DNA from: Clavelina lepadiformis
Taxonomy: Eukaryota > Chordata > Ascidiacea > Aplousobranchia > Clavelinidae
DNA length: 64,000 nucleotides
Reading direction: 5' to 3'
Assembly: GCF_947623445.1 (NCBI RefSeq)
Contig: NC_135244.1
Location: 22,134,860 to 22,198,859 of the forward strand
Shown: in pieces, positions 11,446-22,021 of the stretch
How the letters are laid out: each line of letters opens with the position of its first letter
Position numbering within the stretch: position 1 is the stretch's first letter
Made by a program: the position numbers and the translations under genes
The notes under the pieces: generated by a model
The model's database searches: none
Told to the model about the DNA's origin: nothing
The model's input: the letters and a program-made list of their open reading frames with translations, nothing else

Positions 11446-14400
11446 TTAATTTTCGCCATCGTTTACAACGATGTCACCTTCCCGCTCAAATGCCTTCATC
11501 ATCTCGTCTTTGTAATTGTTGATTTTGGCGCCGAGCGAATCTGAGGAAATAAAAAAAAATTACATTCCCACAAACTATTTGGAGGGCGTCTTGAAACCCA
11601 TAATATTAATTGTTTCCTACGATGATACTACTATGTCATTAAACACAGCAAAATATCAACAAATTGAGATATGTAGCCTAGGGCCTAGGCATTTAAGCAC
11701 GGCAGTTTAAATTGAGTTGAGTAATTTGTTGGAAACGTTTGGTGAAATAAAAGTTTTCCAACTGCTTTATTTTCAATACTTGGGGATGAATGTGCTTTAT
11801 AATCGAGGAAATACAGTATCACATGTGCAATTGTACACTGTACTGTATTGTATGTTTTGCGTGTGTGGTATACACCGGTAAGCTAAAAGTAGATGTTTAC
11901 AATACCTGAAGTGGCCTTTGCAATTTGGACATCGTTTCGAAGTTGGTTAACGGCTTCACTGATAACCAAAGCATCGTTACGCATTGAAGCAACATCATTC
12001 TTTGATGCCCTCACGTGCTCAGTAAGGGTTGAGATTTGTGAAACCAACTTTCGCTCCGTCTGCAATTAAAGTTCTATTACCACAACTTTTACTGCCGAAT
12101 TTGGGGCAAGTTTCCTTTTTAGTTTCTTTAAGAAATGGCTCATCTATTGGTTATTTGAAATCATAACTTTTAGTTTCTTCGAACAAAGTACATTCTGCTT
12201 TGACTTCTGTGTAATTGATCTAACCTGGTTTATCAAGCCGTCAACTTTTGCATAATTTTGAGCAGCCTCCGAGACTTTTTGATTCAAAGAAGTCATCTCT
12301 GCTTGAACATTGGTCAGAGCGTTGTCATTTTCTGATTCTATGAAAAACAAAATACTAACTTGACAACATTATTGCAACCATTGTTAGAGTTGTGTATAGG
12401 CTTACCCTGGCCCAGGTGCGAAGATCACGACACTATTCCGCCGTAATACATGTCACGTTATGTCATCGAGATAACATGGTTCTTTTACGAGAGTTTAAAA
12501 AATGCAGACAAAGTAACGATAGATAAAACTGCAACATCAACTTACTTATGTTCAGCTTGGCAATGTCCATCTCTGCTTGGCGTTGTTTCACGACGACCTC
12601 ATCTGAAATTTCCTGAAAAGCAAAAACGGCTGTGACATAGTTCTACTGCTAGCAGTGACGAAACAAAATATATCAATCATCAAAAATATTTGTACAGGCT
12701 GTAGAGCACCTTGACAATCTTCAAATCATTCTTTACACTGCTGAGAGCATCGGCAATGTTTGACTTCATGTTACTTCTTATTTCATCCAGTGATGTCCGC
12801 ACGCCTTCAGCCACTTGCTTTGCATTCTGGGTAAAATTAAATCTGTTGGTATCTAACATGTGCCCATCATTATTATAAAAACTTTCCAAGAGTGTTATAG
12901 GATTCTTAACATTAATTTGGGGTATTGAAAAAGTATTACAACGCGTCGCTGCAGACAACTGGTCGACCCTGAATTGGTTTCGGGATGAAGACCAGGCCTG
13001 AACAACAGACGAATGGAAGATGAAAAATTATTACAACGTAACTCGTTAAAATTCAGTCTTTTGATACTGGCGTGCATAAATGAACTAGGAGACCAAACTC
13101 GTCGACCTCTAATCTCTTACCACTGTCTGCACAGTAAGGTCGGACACTTGTTGAGTTAAGGTCTTTTCCAGCAGTTTGATCTGCAAAACAATAATGTAAC
13201 AGTTATTGTTAAAATCAAAATTTAAAAAACGAAGTACAACGTCTAATGATCCTACGGCAATGATTTGTGATTGCAAATGCTCTTAAAATTAGCTTTAAGT
13301 TAATGATCTCGTGCCTTTTCAGATAAATCTTCCTCAAAATTTCTGGAACCTGTCTCAAACTGAGCAAGCCTGTCACGCAAAGAAACTTCACTTTGTTTGG
13401 AGTTTGCGTCAAACTTATTTACAGATGATTGAAAAGAACTAATCTCAGCTTGCATTGAAGCAATCTGAAAATGAAGACAATTATGACAAAAAAATGTGCA
13501 AATCAAGAGAAAAATGTGAGCGATTTGTAAAAATCAAGAGATTGAAAGAGCAGCTGCGACATGCGTTGACGTAACACTTTTGTACACCCAAAAACACTTA
13601 AACTGAATAACATGATCTCAACTAAACATATTAGTAGCCTTCAAAACAAGCAGCGTGAGTATAAATTACGAGAATAATACCTAAACATACCTAATAGGCC
13701 ACCCATTAACACATACACTGTAAACAGCCATACATGCAATAATGTCACGGTTTGAGTGACTTTGTGCAAAGCAGTAGTGAGTAGGTGCAGTCAATTCAAG
13801 CATGCCCTGGTAAAACTTGATCTAAAATGTTAGTTGTGCTCATATGATAAACCTTATCCTCATATGGTTGGAACATTGACTGAACACGGGAAATATCTTT
13901 GGCCAATCCTTCAAGGTTCGTGTCCGCTACGGCAAATGAATCGCTCATTCGTGATTTCAGCTTTTCAATATCGTCCATTAACTTTAAGAATGATACTTTT
14001 TTAAACTCGATTGGATGTTTAAAATTTACCGTTTAAATCTGTGGTTTCAAACCGTTTTTTCAGTAAAAAAAATTTCATGACACTGTAAATTGTTCAGCAA
14101 TTCTTTTGCAGTAACTGTTGGCTGATACAGCTTAACTGTATGCAAAGATTAAGTCAAGTAATTTATAAACTAATAACCAGAACCAAGAAACAACAGTAAA
14201 GGGAATATTCACGCTTCTACAAATAGGAATTAAGCAATTTTAAATTTAGTTTTAAAGATTCAATGAAATGCCCACGCTCATTGTAACCACACATCGCTTA
14301 GTTGGAGGACCAAACAGATGAAATTGGATAACCGGCACATTTGTGTGTCATGATACAACGGTTGAAAACCACTGATTTAAATAGACCCCAAAAATGACTT

Positions 14401-15840
14401 TTTCGATTACAAATATGACAGACTAAAGTTTTTCAACATACATACAAGCTGTATTGCTACGGAGTTAGCATTAACATTACTTTTGCAAGATCTGGTAAGG
14501 ATTTTGTAGTGACTTGATGAACTTCTATAAATGATTCTAATTCCAGTGATGTTTCACTCACACCGGCTTGCAATTTGCTCACTGTGTCGGAGAGTGAACG
14601 AAAATCAGCGGATGCTTTTCCTTGCTACAAAGTTTATGTAGCAACAATAGAAAGTTTGTTGAAACTTTAATTCAAGTTGGAAACAGAACTAACTAGAAGT
14701 TATTACAATTGCCAACGCTTCATTTCAAATAGTTTTATAGTTTTTTATTTTTCTTAGATTTCCCTATCAACCATGACAATGGCCCTGCCTGTGAAGTCAT
14801 TTCTTTTCCCAGTTGTTCTAATCTTGATTCAAACTTTTCAATTTTATGCCCCAGAGAATCCTGATCTTGTTCTATCTTTTCGCCGATTCCACTAACTGAA
14901 GATTGGGTGGACTTAATAGCATGTTGTAGTGAATTGACCTAAAATTATTTAAAAATGAGTGAAAGCGACAAATTCATTCAAAGCACTAAATAAATCTTGA
15001 ACACATTTGGAGAGATGATGATTTTTCCTCAGATATGAAGAATAATCAGAAAAAAATAAAATACACAAATTCGAAATGGCTGGATGGTGTTTGTGCATAA
15101 GTCATTGTCTCGTGAACTGAACTGAAAAACTTTCATGTAAAAATATCTAGAGGAATAGATGACTGATGAACAAATCAATGTGAAGGTTATGACTGCAAGG
15201 ACAAATTACAAAAGTTCCAACAACAAAACCGATTTGGAATTAGTTGAGTGCATAATAGTCTGCATTTTCAACAATTAACCTCTTTCTGCATGGCGGTCAT
15301 CTTCTCCGTAACGTCAGACGAAGACTTGGTTGTTGCAATCTCAGCAGCTAGCGTCTGTTGGGATTTAGACAAGTCCAAAACTTTTGCCTTCATGTCGTCC
15401 AGCTGCACGATAAGAACCTGGTTGGCCGCTCTCATCTGCAGAAGAAATAAACTGACTGAATTTGGTCCAACAAATTAACGGCTTCTAATGGAAGTAATGA
15501 AAATTAATGGAAGTGGTTTGTGATGTCACACATCGTGTAAAAAAACCCACCTCTTCGAAGAAGAAATAGAAGCTGACTCCGCAGCCAATTGATATAAGAA
15601 AGATCATGAACCACACAGAGCTGTTCCCAGAGGATGTATTTGATGGCGGCTGCAACAAGCACAATGTACAAATTACACTCTGGACAATGCTCGTGAACAA
15701 TAAAACATCAAAAAGGAATTTACAATGGATTTCACGGGTGCTGGCTTTGTAATAGCTTGTGGTGGCGGACTTGAAGGCGATGCTGGTTCTGTGGCTTTTC
15801 CAGGGCCACTTTTGCTTGCGCTTCTTTTGCTCTTAGCCAT
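11446..15840 (-). CDS. CKAP4/CLIMP-63-like membrane coiled-coil protein, 13 exons, 516 aa
   Basis: The exons on the minus strand are 15840-15724, 15649-15551, 15435-15280, 14938-14789, 14624-14481, 13981-13853, 13464-13315, 13180-13121, 12826-12710, 12612-12546, 12337-12225, 12059-11906 and 11540-11446. A basic, Pro/Ser-rich N-terminus (MAKSKRSASK) precedes one membrane helix at 51-70. About 440 residues of coiled coil with no cysteine-rich or enzymatic domain follow. This is the type II plan of CKAP4, the ER sheet spacer and microtubule-linking protein, and DDMKAKV resembles the human NDMKAKV. Orthology is inference; other type II coiled-coil proteins fit too. Exons 4 and 7 appear to end at GC donors, because no GT donor gives the needed phase. 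A 30-base exon near 12970-13005 was considered and left out. Confidence 0.7.
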
Positions 15841-16152
15841 GCTTTGACAGTGTTGGACTTCCTACAGCCTTACAAAATTAAAACCTTGAGACAAAAATAA
15901 ATGTAAACATTTTGACATAGAACCAATATCACTAAATAGTCGAACTTACATATTGTGCAAAGTATTATAATTAAACATTGTGACCTGCTGCAAAGTGCTT
16001 TGAACTTCAGGTTATTCAGAGAACAAAACTGGTACCAAGAAGTCTCCACTATACTAACCCAGTTACACGTACATGATGTCACAATGCATAGAAAACAGTA
16101 AATGATATACAACGAATAGAAGTGAACTATATTATTGAAGGAAGCACATTAC

Positions 16153-16186
16153 AGGCCGTTTTTAAAGATAGGCGTTTAGGTTAGGA
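16153..16186 (-). repeat. Dispersed short repeat, copy 3
   Basis: Read on the minus strand it gives CCTAACCTAAACGCCTATCT, then TTAAAAACGG. This matches copy 2 at 9181-9219 closely. Confidence 0.4.
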
Positions 16187-16349
16187 GGAGAAAGAACGTG
16201 CAAAAAGTTTATTTCGATTATTAAGGGTTGAATCGTGGTTTAATCTAGATTACAAAAGATTGAAGCTCGGTTTTAAAAAGAGAGAAAAGAAGGTTTAAAT
16301 GCATAAATTTTTCCATTAAATAGTGATGGCCTTCTACAAAATTTCCCAC

Positions 16350-16399
16350 TTTTAAAGAAAGCTTGATTTGGGAATTACTGTGATAAATACGTAGCAGTG
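16350..16399 (-). pseudogene. Fragment of the ACOT13 3' end
   Basis: About 45 bases match the last codons and start of the 3' UTR of ACOT13 (16772-16822) with few differences, including AAAGAAAGCTTGATTTGGGA on the plus strand. The rest of the gene is not present here. It is a short local duplication, in the same orientation as the gene. Confidence 0.55.
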
Positions 16400-16798
16400 T
16401 GGTTTTTTAAAATCCACCATTTTTACAACAGTTTTCATTATTTTACTCCATATTGTGCCCAGCACGAATCTTTCTATTGCCTCAGAAAACCAACAACAAA
16501 AAAATAAATTCACAACAGCCACACAGAACAGTTTCACGTAGTGCACAGTCGAACACATACGGTATCTTGCAAGAAAATTGTGGTCTAGTATGCAAGTGCG
16601 CAACCACAGGATGCCTTTGTATAATTGATCCTAGCCATTCAAATTATGACGTCATCTAGTTGTGCACTTGTATAATAGACCCGAAAATTGAATATTAATC
16701 ACACAGTTATGCATGAGGTTAAATTAAAAAGTCTTTAGAAAACAGCAAATCAAATAAATGTATAAATGCTTCACTTTGAAGAAAGCTTGATTTGGGAA

Positions 16799-17233
16799 CT
16801 AGTGTGATAAAAACTTTGTATGTCGTCCTGTTGCAATGAGCTTTCCATCTTGATTTTTAATATCAACTGTTGCAAAGCCAAGAGTTTTTCCAACTTTTAA
16901 AACTTCGGATGTTATAGTTAAAGTATCACCAACAGCGGCTGCAGCAGTGTAGGAGACATTTAAGTCAACCGAGACGCCGAATCGTGGATTTTCACAAGTG
17001 CCAAGTGCACAAGTTGACACAAAATCCACCAAGGTCGCGGACATGCCGCCGTGCAAACCACCCTGCAGATTCACATGCTCATCGTGGACTGGCATCTCAC
17101 AGTGGACTTTGCCATTTCCCGCTGATATCACTTTTAAATGCTGCATTGTGCGATCAAACTTTGGTATAGATTTGAAGGTGCTGATTATCTGACGTAACGA
17201 CTGTAAAGACGACATCATGAGGAGCAATTGCAA
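16799..17233 (-). CDS. ACOT13: Acyl-CoA thioesterase 13 (hotdog fold), intronless, 144 aa
   Basis: This single open frame covers the full length of human ACOT13/THEM2 (140 aa). It has the family signature NLQGGLHGGMSATLVDFVST, corresponding to NAIGTLHGGLTATLVDNIST. In human ACOT13 the Asn and Asp of this segment are catalytic; here they are N55 and D70. The C-terminal GKLIATGRHTK also matches. The enzyme hydrolyses medium- and long-chain acyl-CoA to free fatty acid and CoA, mostly at mitochondria and in the cytosol. Met 6 or Met 7 could be the real start (MMSSLQSLRQ). Vertebrate ACOT13 has introns,; none interrupts this copy, so it may be a retrocopy or have lost its introns. The frame is intact, so it is probably functional. 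Confidence 0.93.
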   Translation of the reverse strand: MQLLLMMSSLQSLRQIISTFKSIPKFDRTMQHLKVISAGNGKVHCEMPVHDEHVNLQGGLHGGMSATLVDFVSTCALGTCENPRFGVSVDLNVSYTAAAAVGDTLTITSEVLKVGKTLGFATVDIKNQDGKLIATGRHTKFLSH

Positions 17234-17709
17234 GCAATCAGTTTGCTAAATTTTGAAACTATACACTAAAAATTAATAGAAACATCAAACAAACTGCATA
17301 CAACTAGAGCTATCTAATTCTGTTGTGAGTGATGCAAAAATATTGGGGACCCAGACCAGACAGAGCATTTATGAGTGTCCATTAACCATTGTACATGCTT
17401 GGTGTGCCACACTTTTCGCTAAATTTTGCAAAATGATTAGAGTCATCGAAACGTGATGAATAAGCACGGCTAGCGGATAGCTAATGAGCATACATTCAGC
17501 AATAATGATAGTCCAAATTTCTAACAGCAGTTTTAACTGAGCACATGCTAAAATTTTCTCGGGACTTCACCAATTGCAGCATACTGTTTTTGACTAGCAC
17601 TCTGCATTTTGTGGCATCATGTAGTTGCTGATTAGTAGTCTGAAGAGGCAGGAATGTTATCATAACAGCTGCTGTTATTGTTGTACAGCAGCCTGCTGTT
17701 TTCAAAGGA
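17234..17709. other. Upstream flank of ACOT13
   Basis: No gene was seen. The last 100 bases are rich in CAGCAG/CTGCTG words that continue into the inverted-repeat element at 17710. Confidence 0.4.
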
Positions 17710-18202
17710 CACCCTGTTATTGACTATTACTGCTCAGTAAATGACATGCTGCTGTTCATGACGTAATTGGCAGCAGACCGTCATTGCTCGAGTAGCGCAC
17801 TGCTGTTATTGGTTGCTGCTGAAAACTGGACAGCTCACTGTATGTTAATCATTATCAAGGATGAGTATGTTGTATTGCTGTATGTTTTATCTTCACACCG
17901 ATTTATGATAAATAAACAAAGTATAGATGCTTTGATACATGCAATCACGCTAAGCTTTGCGTCTTTGCACAAACGATTTCTTGTTGAAAACTTCCAGTCC
18001 AGTTTCCAGTCTGGGCTATCCTCACCCATACAACCAATCTTTAAATATACAAAACATAAACAATACAATATTCTTTTCTAAAAATCTATGCATATTTTTT
18101 GGAAAAAATCCCATCAGCCGTTCACTTACAGTTGAAAAACTTACTTGCCACTGATCACGTCACGAACAGCAGCCTGTCTATTACTGAATCAGTAGTAGGG
18201 TG
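17710..18202. repeat. Inverted-repeat (foldback) element
   Basis: The left arm starts CACCCTGTTATTGACTATTA and continues through GACATGCTGCTGTTCATGAC. The right arm, read inverted, starts CACCCTACTACTGATTCAGT and contains GACAGGCTGCTGTTCGTGAC. The arms are about 75-90 bases with roughly 75% identity, spaced by about 330 bases. No clear target duplication was found. Next to the right end lies a short palindrome, GGTGCTATT-TAAC-AATAGCACC (18199-18220). Confidence 0.55.
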
Positions 18203-18334
18203 CTATTTAACAATAGCACCGCACTTTTGGTTACGATCCTGACTCCAAATTTTGATGAGAATCGATGAAAACTTATCAGATCCACAGAATTTTTTGATTA
18301 GGCATTATGTTAGGATAGACATATTCATAGTTAC

Positions 18335-18440
18335 AGGTATTAGCCTGGATTTGAACAGAAGAAAGGTTGAACAGACCTAAGTGCGTACTTGGCTAGCCGT
18401 TCCACACCTGTACACTTGAGCCACGGAGTCTGCACACCCC
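18335..18440 (-). repeat. tRNA-like sequence, possible SINE head
   Basis: Read on the minus strand it shows a candidate A box (GTGGCTCAAGTGTACAGG) and, about 60 bases on, a candidate B box (TGTTCAAATCC). The spacing is long for a normal tRNA, and no clean cloverleaf was found by eye. A tRNA-derived SINE is more likely than a working tRNA gene. Confidence 0.3.
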
Positions 18441-18885
18441 GAGCTCGGCGAATCCTGCAATGAAATACAGACCGCCTAACAACCGCTTAGCTAGCTTTGC
18501 CACGTCGGTTTGTTTCTGTAGGGAATTTCCCAACCACGGACCCAAGCAAAAACACGTTTCATTTTCGTAGACATATTATAATATAACATGATGCCTAAAA
18601 TTCATTATAAACTGAAAACTCCTTAATTTGAAGGGGCAAACTAAAATACTTCGACTTACCTGATGTTAATATAACTGACACCAAATAAACATGACAAGGC
18701 GACTAGAAAATAAAAAATTCAATTCAGTTATAGCAGGGTTGCCATGCCGTCCGGAAAATTCCGGACATGTCCGGAATATAGGGTTAAATTTTGCGTCCGG
18801 GAGGAATTAAAAAAAATGCTCAAATGTCCGGAATTTTATGATGGGCGTTTTGGGGAATTAGAATTGCGGGAATAATCCTGTAAAT

Positions 18886-18938
18886 CAGGGGTGTCCAACA
18901 CGTGGCACGCGACGTGTCTGAGTTGGACACACCTGCTG
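18886..18938. repeat. Nested 53-bp inverted repeat with hAT-like termini
   Basis: CAGGGGTGTCCAAC at the left faces GTTGGACACACCTGCTG at the right. The termini resemble those of other hAT families, suggesting a solo-end remnant inserted in the larger element. Confidence 0.4.
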
Positions 18939-19080
18939 TAAATTATGTTTAACTTTAAACATTGTACATGTCTTTTGGTGTTCCATGGGCTATTATCTCA
19001 CTTACTACTTTGATATTTATGCTTTGGACGTTATCTTTGCTGGTATCATTTTACTGCATCTGCAATCGTACTGTGCTATG

Positions 19081-19368
19081 AAAATGTTAAACCCGTCATT
19101 GATTGGGGTTGGCTGTTCAGCACACGTTTTGAACAATTGTATCCATCATGGGGCTGAAAGAATAAACATCGATATTGAAAATAATATCAATAAGATATAT
19201 TAATATTTTTCTATTTACACAATTAGGACTGAACAACTGAAAGAATACTGTGAATTTGCAAATTGTGAATACAAGAAACTTCTCTCTCATAGCAAGACTC
19301 GCTGGCTCTCCTGGCTCTCTTGGTCGATGATGCAATATTTAGAACATGTCTGAAACGATAACAGCGTA
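19081..19368 (+). pseudogene. hAT transposase fragment
   Basis: Reading the plus strand gives GVGCSAHVLNNCIHHGAERI, then NIDIENNINKIY, a stop codon, then YFSIYTIRTEQLKEYCEFAN and EYKKLLSHSKTRW. This is the conserved middle of hAT-family transposases of the ZBED-like kind (usual form GCxAHVxHNC, YKHFSIYTVR, EYxKLLxHxxTRWLS). An internal stop, a disrupted end after TRWLS and the lack of N- and C-terminal domains show it is dead. Confidence 0.75.
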
Positions 19369-20068
19369 AATTCGCTGAAGAAAATTATAAAACAGTGAAA
19401 GCAGTAGAAAAATAGCGCAACAAGAAGTCTGTTGCAGACCAAATAAGAATACCAAGGAAATTGTCGTTTGTTTAATGGTTAATGATTTCGAAGTGGGGCG
19501 CGGGTTTTATTCACACCGTCAAGGTGGGGCGCCTCTCCATAAGTTTTAGAACCCTTGTTGTAGTTGAAGATGCGAGCCGAATATGTTAAGTGCAACGATT
19601 TAATTTCGTTCTGTTTGTTTTGTTTTGTAATTTTGAGATCACCAGAGGTCAAATCAGAGATGGCCCAATACCCTAGTGAATTAACGACACTATGTTGAAA
19701 AATCCACTCCGGTATACAATGGGTAGGCAAAGCATTTCTACTGTGACGTCATATTGACAGACAATGTGTTCATACCTCATTTTAAAAACCGCTAGTGGGC
19801 ACTAAAGAGTGTCCGGAATTTATGCCACGAAAATATGGTAACCCTATTATAGCTATCAATTTCCGGGCGCTATTTCTACATTATGTATTTCTAATTTTTT
19901 TACTATTAAATCGTGTTCATACATACTGGTAGTAGTATGCTAGTAGATTACTAGTAGGCTAGGCCTACGATTGAGAAACTGTAAACACAACGCAGGAACA
20001 CACAGGATGTTACTAAGGATTTCTTCTCTTATCAAAGCACATGCGTTTATTGTAACTTAAATATAGGT

Positions 20069-20394
20069 CAGAGCTTCTCATCAACTTTGTGTTCTGCGAC
20101 CCCATTTTAGAAAGGAACTTTCTATACGACCCCTTGATAAGTCATCACACGTTATTGATAGTAAAACAATAAACATCCCATCAGAAATCTCAAGTGGTAT
20201 ACTTGTCTATGATAAAGTCATACAAATGTACATTACTCACGAAAGTACAGTGTGTACAGCGAAAAAAGAATCGGGTAATGAAACCGTAAAGCAAATAAAA
20301 ACTTAACGTAAAAATCAATTCAATTTGTCAAAGTTGACTTTGTTTTTTTGACCTCAAAACTACATATAACAACCCCATAGTTTGAGAAGTCCTG
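20069..20394. mobile_element. Short non-autonomous hAT-type element (MITE), copy 2
   Basis: This 326-bp element begins CAGAGCTTCTCATCAACTTT and ends CCATAGTTTGAGAAGTCCTG. The flanking 8-mers ATATAGGT and GTATAGAT match at 6 of 8 positions. It aligns over its full length with the element at 1152-1498 in the opposite orientation, sharing internal words such as AACAATAAAC and CTCAAGTGGTAT. Confidence 0.75.
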
Positions 20395-22021
20395 GTATAG
20401 ATAGACTGAAGGCGAATATCGATCACAATTTCCCGGTAGACATCGAAATCATATATTGCAAACACTGAATAATAAAAGACACAAAATACTGGACCTGAAT
20501 TGAACCAACTTAAAAGCTTTGCAAGTGTTGACAAACGGTAATTTATTGTCGACAGTAAAGTAGCTACTGCTCCTGTTGCATGAACACATCTCTGTGTTAC
20601 CGCGTTGGCACACTGACATTTCAAGTCAAAATCAATCGTTTATCATCGTAATATTTTCGGAAATAATTATGCAGGTTAACTCAAAAACCTTAGTCAGTTT
20701 TAAACAATATATGTTTGCAAGTAACTTAACAATAAAATTTGAATATCAGGACAAAAAGAATAAGTATTTCCAAAATTTTCGCTCTGCATCCCAAGATTTG
20801 AAAAAATTAAATTCTTTGCCCAGGTTAAATAGGATAGAAAAATAGGACTAACAAAGAATACCAATTAACATTGTTGGATTAATAATGATCCAATATTCCG
20901 GTTGCAGTCATTAGCACACTTCCTTGTATCTGTCACTTTGAAATAAAGCACACATCATTTCTGCATCGAGCACGTGTTTTTAGCTGATTTACTATTTACG
21001 GTTTATTTTTTCATTCCCGTCAAGAAGTAATCTTGCTCTCAACTGCAGTCTATTTTTCTTGACACAATCAATAGGGTAACTCCGGGGCATTTTTCCTACC
21101 TGGAGTCTTTTGATGTTTTGGAAGACCAACCGTAGTCAATAAAATGCAGAAATATTTCACACTTGCAGGTATAAGTGTAAATGCAGGGAAGTCCTTCGCA
21201 TAAAGTATCTTGCATCTACATGTAAGGGTCGGTTGAAAATCGCAATTTGACTAGGTCCACACAGAAATTTCGGGTGGCTAGATTTTTATATGTTTATCTT
21301 AACCACGCACTTTTCCACGTTGTTTAACAAAGTCCAAGTTTAACAAAGCGAGAGCGAAGGAAGAAAGTCATTTTTAATCACGTTATTGCTCTTGAAACGA
21401 GGGAGTGTTGTTTCGCTCCTAAGGTTTTTCTATTGTGAGTGTAAGCAGACGTATCAGTAAAATTGATTATAAAGAGACGAACTGATGTTTTAACTCGAAC
21501 AAAATTTGCAGAACTGATGTTTCAAGTTTGTTAAGAGTCAAAAAGTTCTAGTTGTTATAACCTTTGTTTAAAAGCAAACACACTCACAATTAAATGATAT
21601 ATTTCTGTCGGTCTATCGATTTTATAAGTTCTGGTTGCCATGCCAACACAAGTAAATCCCTATAATAAAAACTAAATTACATTTTACAGCAATTAAAAGC
21701 TTAAAAATAATTTTCCATCACAATTCACACATAAATTGTTATAATTTAACCATCGTCATTCCACTAAGAATAAAAGATCTTTAAGATTATGGGCTATGCT
21801 GCAATAATTAAGCTACGAGACATTAAGCGTAAGAGTAACAAGAACGATTACGGATGTAATGGCTACCGTTTTTGGCAAAAACTGTTTTAAAATTCATACA
21901 GTTTATTACGAAACAATTGGCGATTACGACGCTAGTTTCAAAGTTCAAATTTGTTTCAAACAAATTTTCATCCTTCATATTCATGGTCACGTGACTCAAA
22001 AACAAACTTCTCCGTTTCTGG
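20395..22021. other. Intergenic region, no gene seen
   Basis: No coding exons were recognised. A minus-strand AATAAA at 21902-21907 probably serves the esterase-like gene. Confidence 0.5.
21902..21907 (-). terminator. Candidate poly(A) signal of the esterase-like gene
   Basis: AATAAA on the minus strand, about 115 bases past the stop codon at 22022. Confidence 0.5.

Larger units (their letters stand above)
15841..16798. other. Interval between the CKAP4-like gene and ACOT13
   Basis: It holds a dispersed repeat (16153-16186) and a fragment matching the 3' end of ACOT13 (16350-16399). No gene was recognised otherwise. Confidence 0.5.
18734..19846 (+). mobile_element. Decayed hAT-type DNA transposon
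   Basis: The left end is CAGGGTTGCCA and the right end is the inverted TAGGGTTACCA. TCCGGAA/TTCCGGAC words lie just inside both ends. The flanks share TTATAG (AGTTATAG on the left, ATTATAG on the right), fitting an old 8-bp target duplication. The interior carries a transposase remnant (19081-19368) and nested short inverted-repeat pieces at 18886-18938 and about 19488-19560. It is far shorter than an intact hAT element. Confidence 0.65.

Noticed and set aside
12970-13005. Additional 30-base exon in the CKAP4-like gene
   Set aside because: Its donor is poor and the product breaks the coiled-coil pattern; the flanking exons join in phase without it.
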